In this document: positions 24,539 to 33,606 of the stretch, in pieces | How positions within the stretch are numbered: the stretch's first letter is position 1 | Layout of the letters: each line of letters opens with the position of its first letter | DNA from: Actinophytocola gossypii | Lineage (GTDB): Bacteria; Actinomycetota; Actinomycetes; Mycobacteriales; Pseudonocardiaceae | NCBI RefSeq assembly: GCF_025165815.1 | Contig: NZ_JAFFZE010000024.1 | Span: forward strand, 1 to 64,000 | DNA length: 64,000 nt | Direction of reading: 5' to 3' | Position numbers and translations under genes: made by a program | Notes under the pieces: model-generated | The model's database searches: none | The model's input: the letters and a program-made list of their open reading frames with translations, nothing else | Told to the model about the DNA's origin: nothing

Positions 24539-24595
24539 GGGGGAATCGTCGCAGATCGGCCGGATGGACGTCATCGCGGCCTCGGGAGGGCGCGG

Positions 24596-24626
24596 TTGCG
24601 GGGCGTGCGGACGCTTGCCGTACACT
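24596..24626 (+). promoter_or_regulatory. Possible promoter for tRNA-Trp/secE/nusG
   Basis: TTGCGG (24596-24601) and TACACT (24621-24626) are 19 bp apart, about 60 bp before tRNA-Trp. The -10 is good, while the spacing is long. Confidence 0.4.
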
Positions 24627-24690
24627 CTTGAACTTGGAAGTTGTCGACCAGCCCCACGAGGGACAGTGGGGTGGGTCGACTGCGTCCAAT

Positions 24691-24763
<73 letters not shown>

Positions 24764-24805
24764 CGTCAGCGCAAGGTGCGAGATCCATCGAGCGGAGGAA
24801 CTGGC

Positions 24806-25264
24806 GTGGTTGACGACGACCGCGACAAGGATCGGGACAAGGGACAGGAGCGCCCGTCTCGTCCGGTCACCGCCGCCGCACGGCGGGAACGCCGCGCGTC
24901 CGCTCGCCCCGCCGCGCGCAAGGACGCCGCGCAAGCCGGCGACAAGAAGTCGGACAAGGCCGAGGCCAAGGCCGACGACAAGTCCCGGCCGCGGCCGAAG
25001 AGCAAGGGCGGCGAGCGCAAGACCGGCGAGCACAAGGGCCGGCCGACGCCGTCACGGGACCGCAAGGAGCAGCCCGGCCTGTTCGCGCGGATCGCCCGGT
25101 TCCTGCGCGAGGTGGTGGCCGAGCTCCGCAAGGTCATCTGGCCCACCCGCAAGCAGATGATCACGTACACGGCTGTCGTGTTGGTTTTCGTGGCCTTCAT
25201 GGTTGCCCTGATCGCGGGGCTGGACCTCGCGCTCTCCCAGGGCGTGTCCGCGCTGTTCGGCTGA
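24806..25264 (+). CDS. secE: Preprotein translocase subunit SecE
   Basis: 152 residues. The C-terminal 60 are the conserved SecE core: [20 protein letters not shown] followed by one membrane helix ([20 protein letters not shown]). The first 90 residues are a Lys/Arg/Asp-rich extension typical of actinobacterial SecE. GTG at 24806 follows GGAGGAA at 5 nt. SecE stabilises SecY in the translocon. Confidence 0.95.
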   Translation: MVDDDRDKDRDKGQERPSRPVTAAARRERRASARPAARKDAAQAGDKKSDKAEAKADDKSRPRPKSKGGERKTGEHKGRPTPSRDRKEQPGLFARIARFLREVVAELRKVIWPTRKQMITYTAVVLVFVAFMVALIAGLDLALSQGVSALFG

Positions 25265-26203
<939 letters not shown>

Positions 26204-26236
26204 CGAACGCAGACACGTAATCGAGCAGGGATAGAA

Positions 26237-26671
26237 ATGCCACCCAAGAAGAAGAAGCTGTCCGCGATCATCAAGTTGCAGATCACGGCAGGCCAGGCCA
26301 ACCCGGCGCCCCCGGTGGGTCCCGCGCTGGGTCAGCACGGCGTCAACATCATGGACTTCTGCAAGCAGTACAACGCCGCGACCGAGTCGCAGCGGGGCAC
26401 TGTGGTCCCGGTCGAGATTTCCGTGTACGAGGACCGCTCGTTCGACTTCAAGCTCAAGACCCCGCCGGCGGCGAAGCTGCTGCTCAAGGCCGCTGGTGTG
26501 GACAAGGGCAGCGGCGAGCCGCACCGCAACAAGGTCGGCAAGGTGACCTGGGACCAGGTGCGCGAGATCGCCGAGACGAAGAAGGCGGACCTCAACGCCA
26601 ACGACGTCGACCAGGCGGCCAAGATCATCGCCGGCACCGCCCGGTCGATGGGTCTGACCGTCGGCGACTGA
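26237..26671 (+). CDS. rplK: 50S ribosomal protein L11
   Basis: 144 residues, complete. Pro-rich N-terminal [18 protein letters not shown] and C-terminal RNA-binding [12 protein letters not shown] are conserved. L11 shapes the GTPase-associated centre and is the thiostrepton-site protein. It lies 33 nt after nusG and 62 nt before rplA. Confidence 0.97.
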   Translation: MPPKKKKLSAIIKLQITAGQANPAPPVGPALGQHGVNIMDFCKQYNAATESQRGTVVPVEISVYEDRSFDFKLKTPPAAKLLLKAAGVDKGSGEPHRNKVGKVTWDQVREIAETKKADLNANDVDQAAKIIAGTARSMGLTVGD

Positions 26672-26733
26672 GTAACCAGAACGCGTGGGAGGGCCGGGCG
26701 CGGCCCGCTACCACTTCCTGATTGGAATCAGAC

Positions 26734-27453
26734 ATGGCAAAGCGCAGCAAGGCCTACCGTCAGGCCTCCGAGCTGGTCGACCGCGACCGGCTGTACTCGC
26801 CGCTCGAGGCCGCGAAGCTCGCCAAGGAGACGTCCCGGGTGAAGCTGGACGCGACCGTCGAGGTCGCCATCCGGCTCGGGGTCGACCCCCGCAAGGCGGA
26901 CCAGATGGTGCGCGGCACGGTGAACCTGCCGCACGGCACCGGCAAGACCGCGCGCGTGATCGTGTTCGCCACCGGTGACAAGGCCAACGAGGCCGTCGCC
27001 GCGGGTGCGGACGAGGTCGGCGCCGAGGACCTGATCGAGCGTATCCAGGGTGGCTGGCTCGACTTCGACGCCGCGATCGCGACCCCCGACCAGATGGCGA
27101 AGGTCGGCCGCATCGCGCGCATCCTCGGCCCGCGCGGCCTGATGCCGAACCCGAAGACCGGCACCGTGACCCCGGACGTCACCAAGGCCGTCGCCGACAT
27201 CAAGGGCGGCAAGATCAACTTCCGGGTGGACAAGCAGTCGAACCTGCACCTGGTGATCGGCAAGGCCTCCTTCGACCAGGAGAAGCTGGTCGAGAACTAC
27301 GCGGCCGCCCTCGACGAGGTCCTCCGCGCCAAGCCCTCCGCCGCGAAGGGCCGCTACCTCAAGAAGGTCACCTTCTCCACCACCATGGGCCCCGGCATCC
27401 CGGTCGACCCGGCCCGCACCCGCAACATGCTGGCCGACGAGCCCGTCGCCTGA
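26734..27453 (+). CDS. rplA: 50S ribosomal protein L1
   Basis: 239 residues from the ATG at 26734 ([10 protein letters not shown]); an in-frame ATG four codons earlier is less typical. [18 protein letters not shown] is the family signature. L1 forms the mobile stalk at the E site and can repress its own operon. A strong terminator follows. Confidence 0.97.
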   Translation: MAKRSKAYRQASELVDRDRLYSPLEAAKLAKETSRVKLDATVEVAIRLGVDPRKADQMVRGTVNLPHGTGKTARVIVFATGDKANEAVAAGADEVGAEDLIERIQGGWLDFDAAIATPDQMAKVGRIARILGPRGLMPNPKTGTVTPDVTKAVADIKGGKINFRVDKQSNLHLVIGKASFDQEKLVENYAAALDEVLRAKPSAAKGRYLKKVTFSTTMGPGIPVDPARTRNMLADEPVA

Positions 27454-27469
27454 CCCAGCACACACGCGA

Positions 27470-27507
27470 AACGGCGCCCCGCGAGGACAACCTCGTGGGG
27501 CGCCGTT
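27470..27507 (+). terminator. Strong hairpin terminator after rplA
   Basis: AACGGCGCCCCGCGAGG (27470-27486) pairs with CCTCGTGGGGCGCCGTT (27491-27507) over 17 bp with one mismatch position (G-T) and a 4-nt loop. Confidence 0.85.
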
Positions 27508-27516
27508 CCACTATCC

Positions 27517-27637
27517 GCGAGTCGTACCGTCCCGTCGCGCGAGTCGTACGTTCCGGTCGCGCGAGTCGTACGTTCCGGGAGCGTACGGCTCGCCGGACGG
27601 GAGCGTACGGCTCGCCGGACGGGAGCGTACGACTCGC
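27517..27637. repeat. Inverted array of six GCGAGTCGTACG repeats, 22-bp period
   Basis: Three direct copies begin at 27517, 27539 and 27561 (consensus GCGAGTCGTACGTTCCGGTC) and three inverted copies at 27577, 27599 and 27621 (consensus GGGAGCGTACGGCTCGC). Within each half the period is exactly 22 bp, about two helical turns, and the two halves meet in a dyad near 27578. There are no unique spacers. The same unit recurs at 41392-41453. No coding potential is supported here; the array ends 5 bp before the protease stop codon. Confidence 0.85.
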
Positions 27638-27642
27638 GGGGT

Positions 27643-28575
27643 TTACTGGGGGAGGATCTGGGCGTCGACGGCGGCCAGGGCGGTGGTCACCGGCTGGAAG
27701 AAGGTGACGCCGCCGGTGGTGCAGTTGCCGGCGCCGCCGGAGGTGAGGCCGACGGCCTCGCCGTTCTCGGTGAACAGCGGGCCGCCGCTGTCGCCTGGCT
27801 CGGCGCACACCGTGGTCTGGATCAGGCCGGTGACGGTGCCCTCCGGGTAGTTCACGGTGGCCTCCAGGCCGGTGACCTCGCCGTCGAACAGGCCGGTCGT
27901 GCTGCCCATCCGGAACACCCGCCTGCCGATCTCCGCGTCGGCGGCCTCCTCGATCGGGAACAGCTCGCCGTCGCCCAGGTCGACGGCGCTGGGTGCGTCG
28001 ACGGCCGGGTCGTCGTAGGTCAGCAGGGCGAAGTCGCCCTCGCCGGGGAACACGGCGTCCCGCACGGTGCCGATCGGGGCGCCATCCGGCGAGTCCGACC
28101 ACTCGTCGGCGATCACGCCGCAGTGCCCGGCGGTCAGGAAGCCAGGGGTGCCGTCGCCGGTGACGACGTTGAAGCCGAGCGAGCAGCGCCCGCCGCCGGC
28201 GAAGATGGCGTCGCCGCCCTCGGCGAACAGGCTCAGCTCGCCGGGTGTGCGGCGCAGCTTGGCCGTGTCCTCGCCGAGCGTGTCGACCGTGCTCTCCAGG
28301 GCGTCCCAGGTGTCGCCGGTCACCGTGGCGTCGGCGGTGACGATCATCCGGTCCGTCCTCGGGTCGACCGCCCAAGCGGTGCCGGGGATGCGGTCCTGCC
28401 GGAGCTGGTTGAGCGTGGTCATCGCCATGTCCCGGTCCGACGGCCTCGGCACGGGTGACGTGTTCCGCTCGGCCTGGGCCTGCGGCAGCAGGACGGCGAC
28501 CAGCGCCGCGACCGCGACCGCGGAAGCCCCGGCCACCAGGCCTTTCCTGCTCGTTGGACGGTGTTTGGCGCGCAC
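27643..28575 (-). CDS. Secreted S1-family serine protease (chymotrypsin fold)
   Basis: 310 residues. A signal peptide (RKGLVAGASAVAVAALVAVLL, cleavage after AQA near 35) is followed by a short pro-region (about 36-125) and the protease domain. The catalytic triad is visible: His in FLTAGHCG, Asp in GEGDFALLTYDD, Ser in EPGDSGGPLF; Cys pairs bracket the triad as in alpha-lytic/streptogrisin enzymes. It is exported and probably self-processed. GTG at 28575 has CGAGGAGG at a 7-nt spacing, and this site lies inside a strong hairpin. The pro-region is compact relative to most streptogrisins. Confidence 0.88.
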   Translation of the reverse strand: MRAKHRPTSRKGLVAGASAVAVAALVAVLLPQAQAERNTSPVPRPSDRDMAMTTLNQLRQDRIPGTAWAVDPRTDRMIVTADATVTGDTWDALESTVDTLGEDTAKLRRTPGELSLFAEGGDAIFAGGGRCSLGFNVVTGDGTPGFLTAGHCGVIADEWSDSPDGAPIGTVRDAVFPGEGDFALLTYDDPAVDAPSAVDLGDGELFPIEEAADAEIGRRVFRMGSTTGLFDGEVTGLEATVNYPEGTVTGLIQTTVCAEPGDSGGPLFTENGEAVGLTSGGAGNCTTGGVTFFQPVTTALAAVDAQILPQ

Positions 28576-28582
28576 TTCGCGA

Positions 28583-28623
28583 CCTCCTCGGTAGTGGGAT
28601 GCCCCACTACCGATACGAGGAGG
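28583..28623 (-). promoter_or_regulatory. Hairpin that contains the protease ribosome-binding site
   Basis: Read on the minus strand, CCTCCTCG and GTAGTGGG pair with CGAGGAGG and CCCACTAC around a short loop with a 5-nt bulge (28583-28598 with 28603-28623). The CGAGGAGG arm is the Shine-Dalgarno sequence of the protease gene. The same hairpin lies 14 nt after the stop of the upstream gene, so it could be a terminator, a translation switch, or both. Confidence 0.65.
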
Positions 28624-28636
28624 ACGCGGTGCCGGT

Positions 28637-29488
28637 TCAGGACGTCGTCGGGACGCTGGGCACGCCGGTGCACGTCTCCGCCTCGTGCGCGGTGACGATC
28701 CACTGGTTGGTGCCCTTGGAGTTCCAGTCGCGGGTGACGGTCATCCGGCCGAGCGGCGGACCGCCCTGCACACCGATGGTGCAGGAGCTGACGGTGACCG
28801 AGTCGGTGGTGGTTCCCCTGGTCACCGAGGTCATCTCCGCCGGGTTCGCGTACTCGGACTTCTGCCCGGGCACGACCTCGGCGTTCAGGCCAGCGACGAC
28901 CTCCTCGCAGGTGTCGCCGTAGCTCGCGAAGTGCTCGGCGAAGTCGGCCCTGGCCTCCTCGGTGAAGCGCCCGCACGCGGACTCCGGGTCACCCTGCGCC
29001 ACGTCGTCGTACACCCGTTGGACGGCCGCGCGCGGGTTCTCCTCGAACAGCAGGGTGCCCTCCTGCTGCCGGCCGCCGATCTGCGAGGCGGGTGGCTGGG
29101 CCGGCGGGCCGCCGAGGAAGTAGTCGATGGCCAGGTACCCGGCGGCGACGAGCAGCAGCACCACGATGACCGCGGTGGCGATCTTGCCGCCGACCGCGCG
29201 CAGCGCCCGCTTGACCGGGTTCTGCCGGGGCGGCGGACCCCAGCCCGGCGGCAGCCCGGGCGGTACGCCCTGCTCCCGCTGCTGGCGCATCAGCTCCTGG
29301 AACTGCTTGAACTCCTGGAACTGCCGGAACTCGTCGGGATCCAGGGGCGCGGGCTCGGACGGCTGCCGAGCCACCGGCGGCTGGGCCGGCGGCTGCGGCG
29401 GCGGGAGGATCAGCTCGCCGCGCGGTGGCGTCGGCTCGTCGCCGGGCGGACCCGGCGGCGGGTACGAGTTGTCGGCCACGGCTCCCAT
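28637..29488 (-). CDS. Pro-rich single-pass membrane protein of unknown function
   Basis: 283 residues from ATG at 29488. The first 110 are a cytoplasmic Pro/Gln-rich region with a short repeat ([17 protein letters not shown]), then one membrane helix (about 109-130, [23 protein letters not shown]), then an extracellular domain with [33 protein letters not shown] and paired Cys. That domain resembles small NTF2-like or DUF4878-type lipoprotein/membrane domains of actinobacteria. No enzyme motif is seen. It is on the same strand as the protease, 61 bp upstream. Longer in-frame upstream starts would cross the rplJ promoter region. Confidence 0.65.
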   Translation of the reverse strand: MGAVADNSYPPPGPPGDEPTPPRGELILPPPQPPAQPPVARQPSEPAPLDPDEFRQFQEFKQFQELMRQQREQGVPPGLPPGWGPPPRQNPVKRALRAVGGKIATAVIVVLLLVAAGYLAIDYFLGGPPAQPPASQIGGRQQEGTLLFEENPRAAVQRVYDDVAQGDPESACGRFTEEARADFAEHFASYGDTCEEVVAGLNAEVVPGQKSEYANPAEMTSVTRGTTTDSVTVSSCTIGVQGGPPLGRMTVTRDWNSKGTNQWIVTAHEAETCTGVPSVPTTS

Positions 29489-29511
29489 GATGCCGTACCA
29501 GGCGGGGGTGG

Positions 29512-29542
29512 TTGGAACGGCGCCGCGACCACCACGTATTCT
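29512..29542 (+). promoter_or_regulatory. Predicted rplJ-rplL promoter
   Basis: TTGGAA (29512-29517) and TATTCT (29537-29542) are 19 bp apart. The start would lie about 185 nt before rplJ, leaving a long structured leader. Confidence 0.5.
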
Positions 29543-29548
29543 TGTCGA

Positions 29549-29732
29549 CGGTTCTACCGAAGACCGCTGGTCTCCGCGTAAGCGGACGAAGGCTCCCGAC
29601 AGGGCGGCCCGCGCAGGGAGAACGAGGTTGTCGAGCGCCAGCGCGCTCCCACGCCCCGTGCCCCCGCGCCGGGGCGTTCGTCGTCTCCGGGGGTCCTCGA
29701 CAGGCGGTTCACGCCACAGAGAGGAGGCGACC
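29549..29732 (+). promoter_or_regulatory. Ribosomal protein L10 leader
   Basis: The 180-nt untranslated stretch before rplJ is rich in pairing, including ACGCCCC (29651-29657) with GGGGCGT (29671-29677). Position, length and the arrangement before rplJ match the autoregulatory L10 leader bound by the L10(L12)4 complex. I infer the family from context; a covariance search is needed to assign the kink-turn. Confidence 0.55.
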
Positions 29733-30266
29733 ATGGCGAAGGCAGACAAGGTTGAGGCCGTCGCTGAGATCGCGGACAAGTTCCGCAACAGCTCGGCTGC
29801 CGTTGTCACCGAGTACAGCGGCCTGTCCGTGTCCCAGCTGAGCACCTTGCGTCGCGCTCTCGGCACGGGGACGAGCTACCGGGTCGCGAAGAACACCCTG
29901 GTCAAGCGCGCGGCGGAGAAGGCCGAGGTGAAGGGCCTGGACGCCCTGTTCGTCGGCCCGACCGCCATCGCGTTCGTCGAGGGCGAGCCCGTGGACGCCG
30001 CGAAGGCGATCCGCGACTTCGCCAAGGACAACAAGGGCCTGGTCGTCAAGGGCGGCTACATGGACGGCCGGCCGCTGACGGTGGCCGAGGTCGACCAGAT
30101 CGCCGACCTCGACTCCCGCGAGGTGCTGCTCGCCAAGCTGGCGGGCGCCATGAAGGGCAACCTCACCAAGGCCGCCGGCCTGTTCAACGCGCCGGCGTCC
30201 CAGGTGGCCCGTCTCGCCGCGGCTCTGCAGGAGAAGAAGGAGCAGGCGGCCCCCGCCGAGAGCTAA
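29733..30266 (+). CDS. rplJ: 50S ribosomal protein L10
   Basis: 177 residues from ATG at 29733 with GAGAGGAGG upstream. [31 protein letters not shown] and [13 protein letters not shown] are typical L10; the C-terminal helix carries the L12 dimer-binding sites. L10 anchors the stalk and regulates this operon through its leader. Confidence 0.97.
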   Translation: MAKADKVEAVAEIADKFRNSSAAVVTEYSGLSVSQLSTLRRALGTGTSYRVAKNTLVKRAAEKAEVKGLDALFVGPTAIAFVEGEPVDAAKAIRDFAKDNKGLVVKGGYMDGRPLTVAEVDQIADLDSREVLLAKLAGAMKGNLTKAAGLFNAPASQVARLAAALQEKKEQAAPAES

Positions 30267-30296
30267 CACCCCACTTTTCGAGAAAGGAACGCCGAC

Positions 30297-30689
30297 ATGG
30301 CGAAGATGAGCACGGACGAGCTGCTCGACGCGTTCAAGGAGATGACCCTCCTCGAGCTCTCGGACTTCGTGAAGCAGTTCGAGGAGACCTTCGACGTCAC
30401 CGCCGCGGCCCCGGTGGCCGTGGCCGCCGGCCCGGTCCAGGGCGGCGACGGCGGCGCCCCGGCCGCCGAGGAGCAGGACGAGTTCGACGTCGTCCTCGAG
30501 GCCGCCGGTGACAAGAAGATCCAGGTCATCAAGGTCGTCCGCGAGGTCGTCTCCGGCCTGGGCCTCAAGGAGGCCAAGGAGCTGGTCGAGGGCGCGCCCA
30601 AGCCGGTCCTGGAGAAGGTCGCCAAGGAGGCCGCCGACGCCGCCAAGGAGAAGCTGGAGGGCGCCGGCGCGACCGTCTCCCTCAAGTGA
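30297..30689 (+). CDS. rplL: 50S ribosomal protein L7/L12
   Basis: 130 residues. N-terminal dimerisation helices ([21 protein letters not shown]), an Ala/Gly-rich hinge (about 38-58) and the C-terminal factor-binding domain [21 protein letters not shown] are all present. The stalk protein recruits EF-Tu, EF-G and IF2. A strong terminator follows. Confidence 0.97.
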   Translation: MAKMSTDELLDAFKEMTLLELSDFVKQFEETFDVTAAAPVAVAAGPVQGGDGGAPAAEEQDEFDVVLEAAGDKKIQVIKVVREVVSGLGLKEAKELVEGAPKPVLEKVAKEAADAAKEKLEGAGATVSLK

Positions 30690-30708
30690 CGGCACGCTGA
30701 TTTGCTCT

Positions 30709-30745
30709 GTTCAGGGCCGGTACCGCTATGGTGCCGGCCCTGAAC
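30709..30745 (+). terminator. Terminator after rplL
   Basis: GTTCAGGGCCGG (30709-30720) and CCGGCCCTGAAC (30734-30745) form a perfect 12-bp stem with a 13-nt loop. It separates the L10/L12 operon from the mce operon. Confidence 0.85.
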
Positions 30746-30836
30746 GCTTTCCAGGGTCGGGGGACTTAACTGGGCAGTAACCTCTCGGCTCCTGGCTCGT
30801 TGCACCGACGTGTAACCGGAAGTCGCAGGAGGTTCG

Positions 30837-31973
30837 ATGGGCGCCGAGGTGGTCGTCGAGGGTCTGACGAAGTCCTTCGGCCGGCAGACCATCTGGCGGG
30901 ACGTCTCACTCACGTTGCCGCCGGGTGAGGTCAGCGCGATGCTCGGCCCGTCGGGTACCGGCAAGTCGGTGTTCCTCAAGTCGATGATCGGCCTGCTCAA
31001 GCCGGACGCCGGCCGGTGCGAGATCAACGGCGTCGACATCGTCACCTGCTCCGAGCGCAAGCTCTACGAGATCCGCAAGCTGTTCGGCGTGCTGTTCCAG
31101 GACGGCGCCCTGTTCGGCTCGATGAACCTCTACGACAACGCCGCGTTCCCGCTGCGCGAGCACACCCGCAAGTCCGAGTCCGAAGTCCGCCGGATCGTGC
31201 TGGAGAAGCTCGACATGGTGGGGCTGACCGGGGCGGAGAAGAAACTCCCCGGGGAGATCTCCGGCGGCATGCGCAAACGCGCCGGCCTGGCCCGCGCGCT
31301 CGTGCTCGACCCCGAGATCATCCTGGTCGACGAGCCGGACTCCGGCCTCGACCCGGTCCGCACCTCCTACATCTCCCAGCTGTTGATGGACCTGAACGCG
31401 CAGGTCGACGCCACCATCCTGATCGTCACGCACAACATCAACCTGGCGCGCACGGTGCCGGACAACATCGGCATGCTGTTCCGCCGCGAGCTGGTCATGT
31501 TCGGGCCCCGCGAGGTGCTGCTGACCAGCGACGAGCCGGCGGTCAAGCAGTTCCTGAACGGCAGCCGGATCGGGCCGATCGGCATGTCCGAGGAGAAGGA
31601 CGAGGCCACCATGGCCGCCGAGCAGGCCCACATCGACGCCGGCCACCACGACGGCGGCACCGACGACGTGCGCGGCGTCGTCCCCCAGGTCGAGCCGACG
31701 CCCGGCCTGCCGGAGCGCCAGGCGGTCCGGCGCCGCAAGGACCGGGTGATGCAAATTCTGCACACCCTGCCGCCGAGCGCGCGGGAGGGGATCATCGACT
31801 CCCTCACCCCCGAGGAGCGCGACCGCTACGGCATCCAGTCCGGCGTCCACGCCACGCTGGGCAACCGCCGTCCCAGTCCGCGACCGAGGAACCAGGAGTG
31901 GCAGCCCGCGGAGGGCACCCTGGACACCGAGGTGGCGAACCTGCCCAGGTCCGACTGGCGCGGTGGTCCATGA
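30837..31973 (+). CDS. mkl: Mce-system ABC transporter ATPase (MceG/Mkl)
   Basis: 378 residues. Walker A GPSGTGKS at 37-44, Q-loop (LFQDGALFGSMN), signature ISGGMRKRAGLARAL, Walker B IILVDEPDSGLDP and the switch His in VTHNINLA are complete. The C-terminal 120 residues are an extension found in MceG proteins. It energises lipid/sterol import by YrbE-Mce complexes at the inner face of the membrane. GCAGGAGG precedes the ATG. It heads a long overlapping operon; in mycobacteria mkl lies in the same rplL-rpoB interval but without the mce genes. Confidence 0.93.
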   Translation: MGAEVVVEGLTKSFGRQTIWRDVSLTLPPGEVSAMLGPSGTGKSVFLKSMIGLLKPDAGRCEINGVDIVTCSERKLYEIRKLFGVLFQDGALFGSMNLYDNAAFPLREHTRKSESEVRRIVLEKLDMVGLTGAEKKLPGEISGGMRKRAGLARALVLDPEIILVDEPDSGLDPVRTSYISQLLMDLNAQVDATILIVTHNINLARTVPDNIGMLFRRELVMFGPREVLLTSDEPAVKQFLNGSRIGPIGMSEEKDEATMAAEQAHIDAGHHDGGTDDVRGVVPQVEPTPGLPERQAVRRRKDRVMQILHTLPPSAREGIIDSLTPEERDRYGIQSGVHATLGNRRPSPRPRNQEWQPAEGTLDTEVANLPRSDWRGGP

Positions 31974-32764
31974 CAGCCGGCACGACCTCCGCCACCTTCC
32001 CGGGAGCCGGCGCCCTCCGACAGACCGGCCGGCTGTTCGCCCTGGGCCTGGACGTCATCGTGCAGACCTTCCGGCGGCCGTTCCAGTTCCGGGAGTTCAT
32101 CCAGCAGTGCTGGTTCATCGCCAGCGTGACGATCCTGCCGACCGCGCTGGTCGCGATCCCGTTCGGCGCGGTGGTCGCGTTGCAGCTGGGCAACCTGATC
32201 CGCCAGTTCGGCGCCGAGTCCTTCATCGGCGCCGCCGCGGTGCTGGCGATCATCCAGCAGGCCGCGCCGCTGGTGACCGCGCTGATGGTGGCCGGCGCCG
32301 GCGGGTCGGCGATCTGCGCCGACCTGGGCGCGCGGACCATCCGCGAGGAGATCGACGCCATGCAGGTGCTCGGCGTCAACCCGATCCAGCGGCTGGTGGT
32401 GCCGAGGGTGCTGGCCGCGATGGTGATCGCGGTGCTGCTCAACGGCCTCGTCTCGGTGGTCGGCGTGCTCGGCAGCTACTTCTTCAACGTCGTCCTGCAG
32501 GGCGGCACGCCGGGCGCGTACCTGGCCAGCTTCTCCGCGCTCGCGCAGCTGCCGGACCTGTGGATCAGCGAGATCAAGGCACTGATCTACGGCTTCATCG
32601 CCGGGGTCGTCGCCGCCTACCGCGGGCTGAACCCCAAGGGCGGGCCGAAGGGCGTCGGGGACGCGGTCAACCAGTCCGTGGTGATCACGTTCCTGCTGCT
32701 GTTCCTGGTGAACTTCGTGCTCACCGCCGTGTACCTGACCGTCGTCCCGCCGAAGGGGAGCTGA
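31970..32764 (+). CDS. Mce permease YrbEA
   Basis: 264 residues, MlaE/YrbE family. Five or so membrane helices and the permease signature AGAGGSAICADLGARTIREEIDAMQVLGV (the EExDAMxVLG coupling segment to the ATPase, near 115-135) are visible. ATGA overlap with the ATPase gene. Pairs with YrbEB to form the lipid-translocating channel. Confidence 0.93.
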   Translation: MTAGTTSATFPGAGALRQTGRLFALGLDVIVQTFRRPFQFREFIQQCWFIASVTILPTALVAIPFGAVVALQLGNLIRQFGAESFIGAAAVLAIIQQAAPLVTALMVAGAGGSAICADLGARTIREEIDAMQVLGVNPIQRLVVPRVLAAMVIAVLLNGLVSVVGVLGSYFFNVVLQGGTPGAYLASFSALAQLPDLWISEIKALIYGFIAGVVAAYRGLNPKGGPKGVGDAVNQSVVITFLLLFLVNFVLTAVYLTVVPPKGS

Positions 32765-32766
32765 CC

Positions 32767-33606
32767 ATGCCCTCCATCGGGGACACCGCGAGGCGCGTCG
32801 CGAACGCGCCGCTGAACTGGCTCGACACCCTCGGCGACCAGCTGTCGTTCTACCTGCGCGCGCTCGCCTGGATCCCGCGCACGCTGCGCCGCTACCTGCG
32901 GGAGACGTTGCGGATCCTGGCCGAGGTCAGCTTCGGCTCCGGCGCGCTCGCGGTCATCGGCGGCACGATCGGCGTGATGGTCGGCCTGACCGTCTTCACC
33001 GGCACGGTCGTCGGCCTGCAGGGCTACGCCGCGCTCGACCAGCTCGGCACCGCGGCGCTGTCCGGGTTCGCCTCGGCCTACATCAACACCCGCGAGATCG
33101 CGCCGCTGGTGGCGGGGCTCGCGCTGTCGGCCACGGTCGGCGCCGGGTTCACCGCGCAGCTCGGCGCCATGCGGATCTCCGAGGAGATCGACGCGCTCGA
33201 GGTGATGGGCGTGCCGAGCCTGCCGTTCCTGGTGACGACCAGGATCATCGCCGGCTTCATCGCGGTGATCCCGCTCTACATCATCGGCCTGCTGTCGTCC
33301 TACCTGGCGTCCAGAACGATCATCGTCTACTTCTACGGGCAGTCGGCCGGCACATACGACCACTACTTCAACCTGTTCCTACCCCCGGAGGACGTGTTCT
33401 GGTCCTTCGGGAAGGTGCTCATCTTCGCGATCGTGATCATCCTGGTGCACTGCTACTACGGCTACCGCGCGTCCGGCGGCCCGGCCGGCGTCGGCATCGC
33501 GGTGGGCCGGTCGGTGCGGACCACGATCGTCACCGCGGCGCTGCTGAACTTCTTCATCGGCTTCGCCGTCTGGGGCACGAACATCACCGTGAGGATCGCC
33601 GGATGA
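32767..33606 (+). CDS. Mce permease YrbEB
   Basis: 279 residues. The same fold as YrbEA with the coupling segment ATVGAGFTAQLGAMRISEEIDALEVMGV and helices at the C-terminus (VLIFAIVIILVHCYYGYRA). ATG lies 2 bp after the YrbEA stop. It overlaps mceA by 4 bp. Confidence 0.93.
   Translation: MPSIGDTARRVANAPLNWLDTLGDQLSFYLRALAWIPRTLRRYLRETLRILAEVSFGSGALAVIGGTIGVMVGLTVFTGTVVGLQGYAALDQLGTAALSGFASAYINTREIAPLVAGLALSATVGAGFTAQLGAMRISEEIDALEVMGVPSLPFLVTTRIIAGFIAVIPLYIIGLLSSYLASRTIIVYFYGQSAGTYDHYFNLFLPPEDVFWSFGKVLIFAIVIILVHCYYGYRASGGPAGVGIAVGRSVRTTIVTAALLNFFIGFAVWGTNITVRIAG

Noticed and set aside
27517-27637. CRISPR array
   Set aside because: Units are contiguous 22-bp repeats with no unique spacers, half of them inverted, and no cas genes are nearby.
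27495-27707. Small ORF through the repeat array
   Set aside because: Its sequence is simply the translation of the repeats and the antisense of the protease C-terminus.
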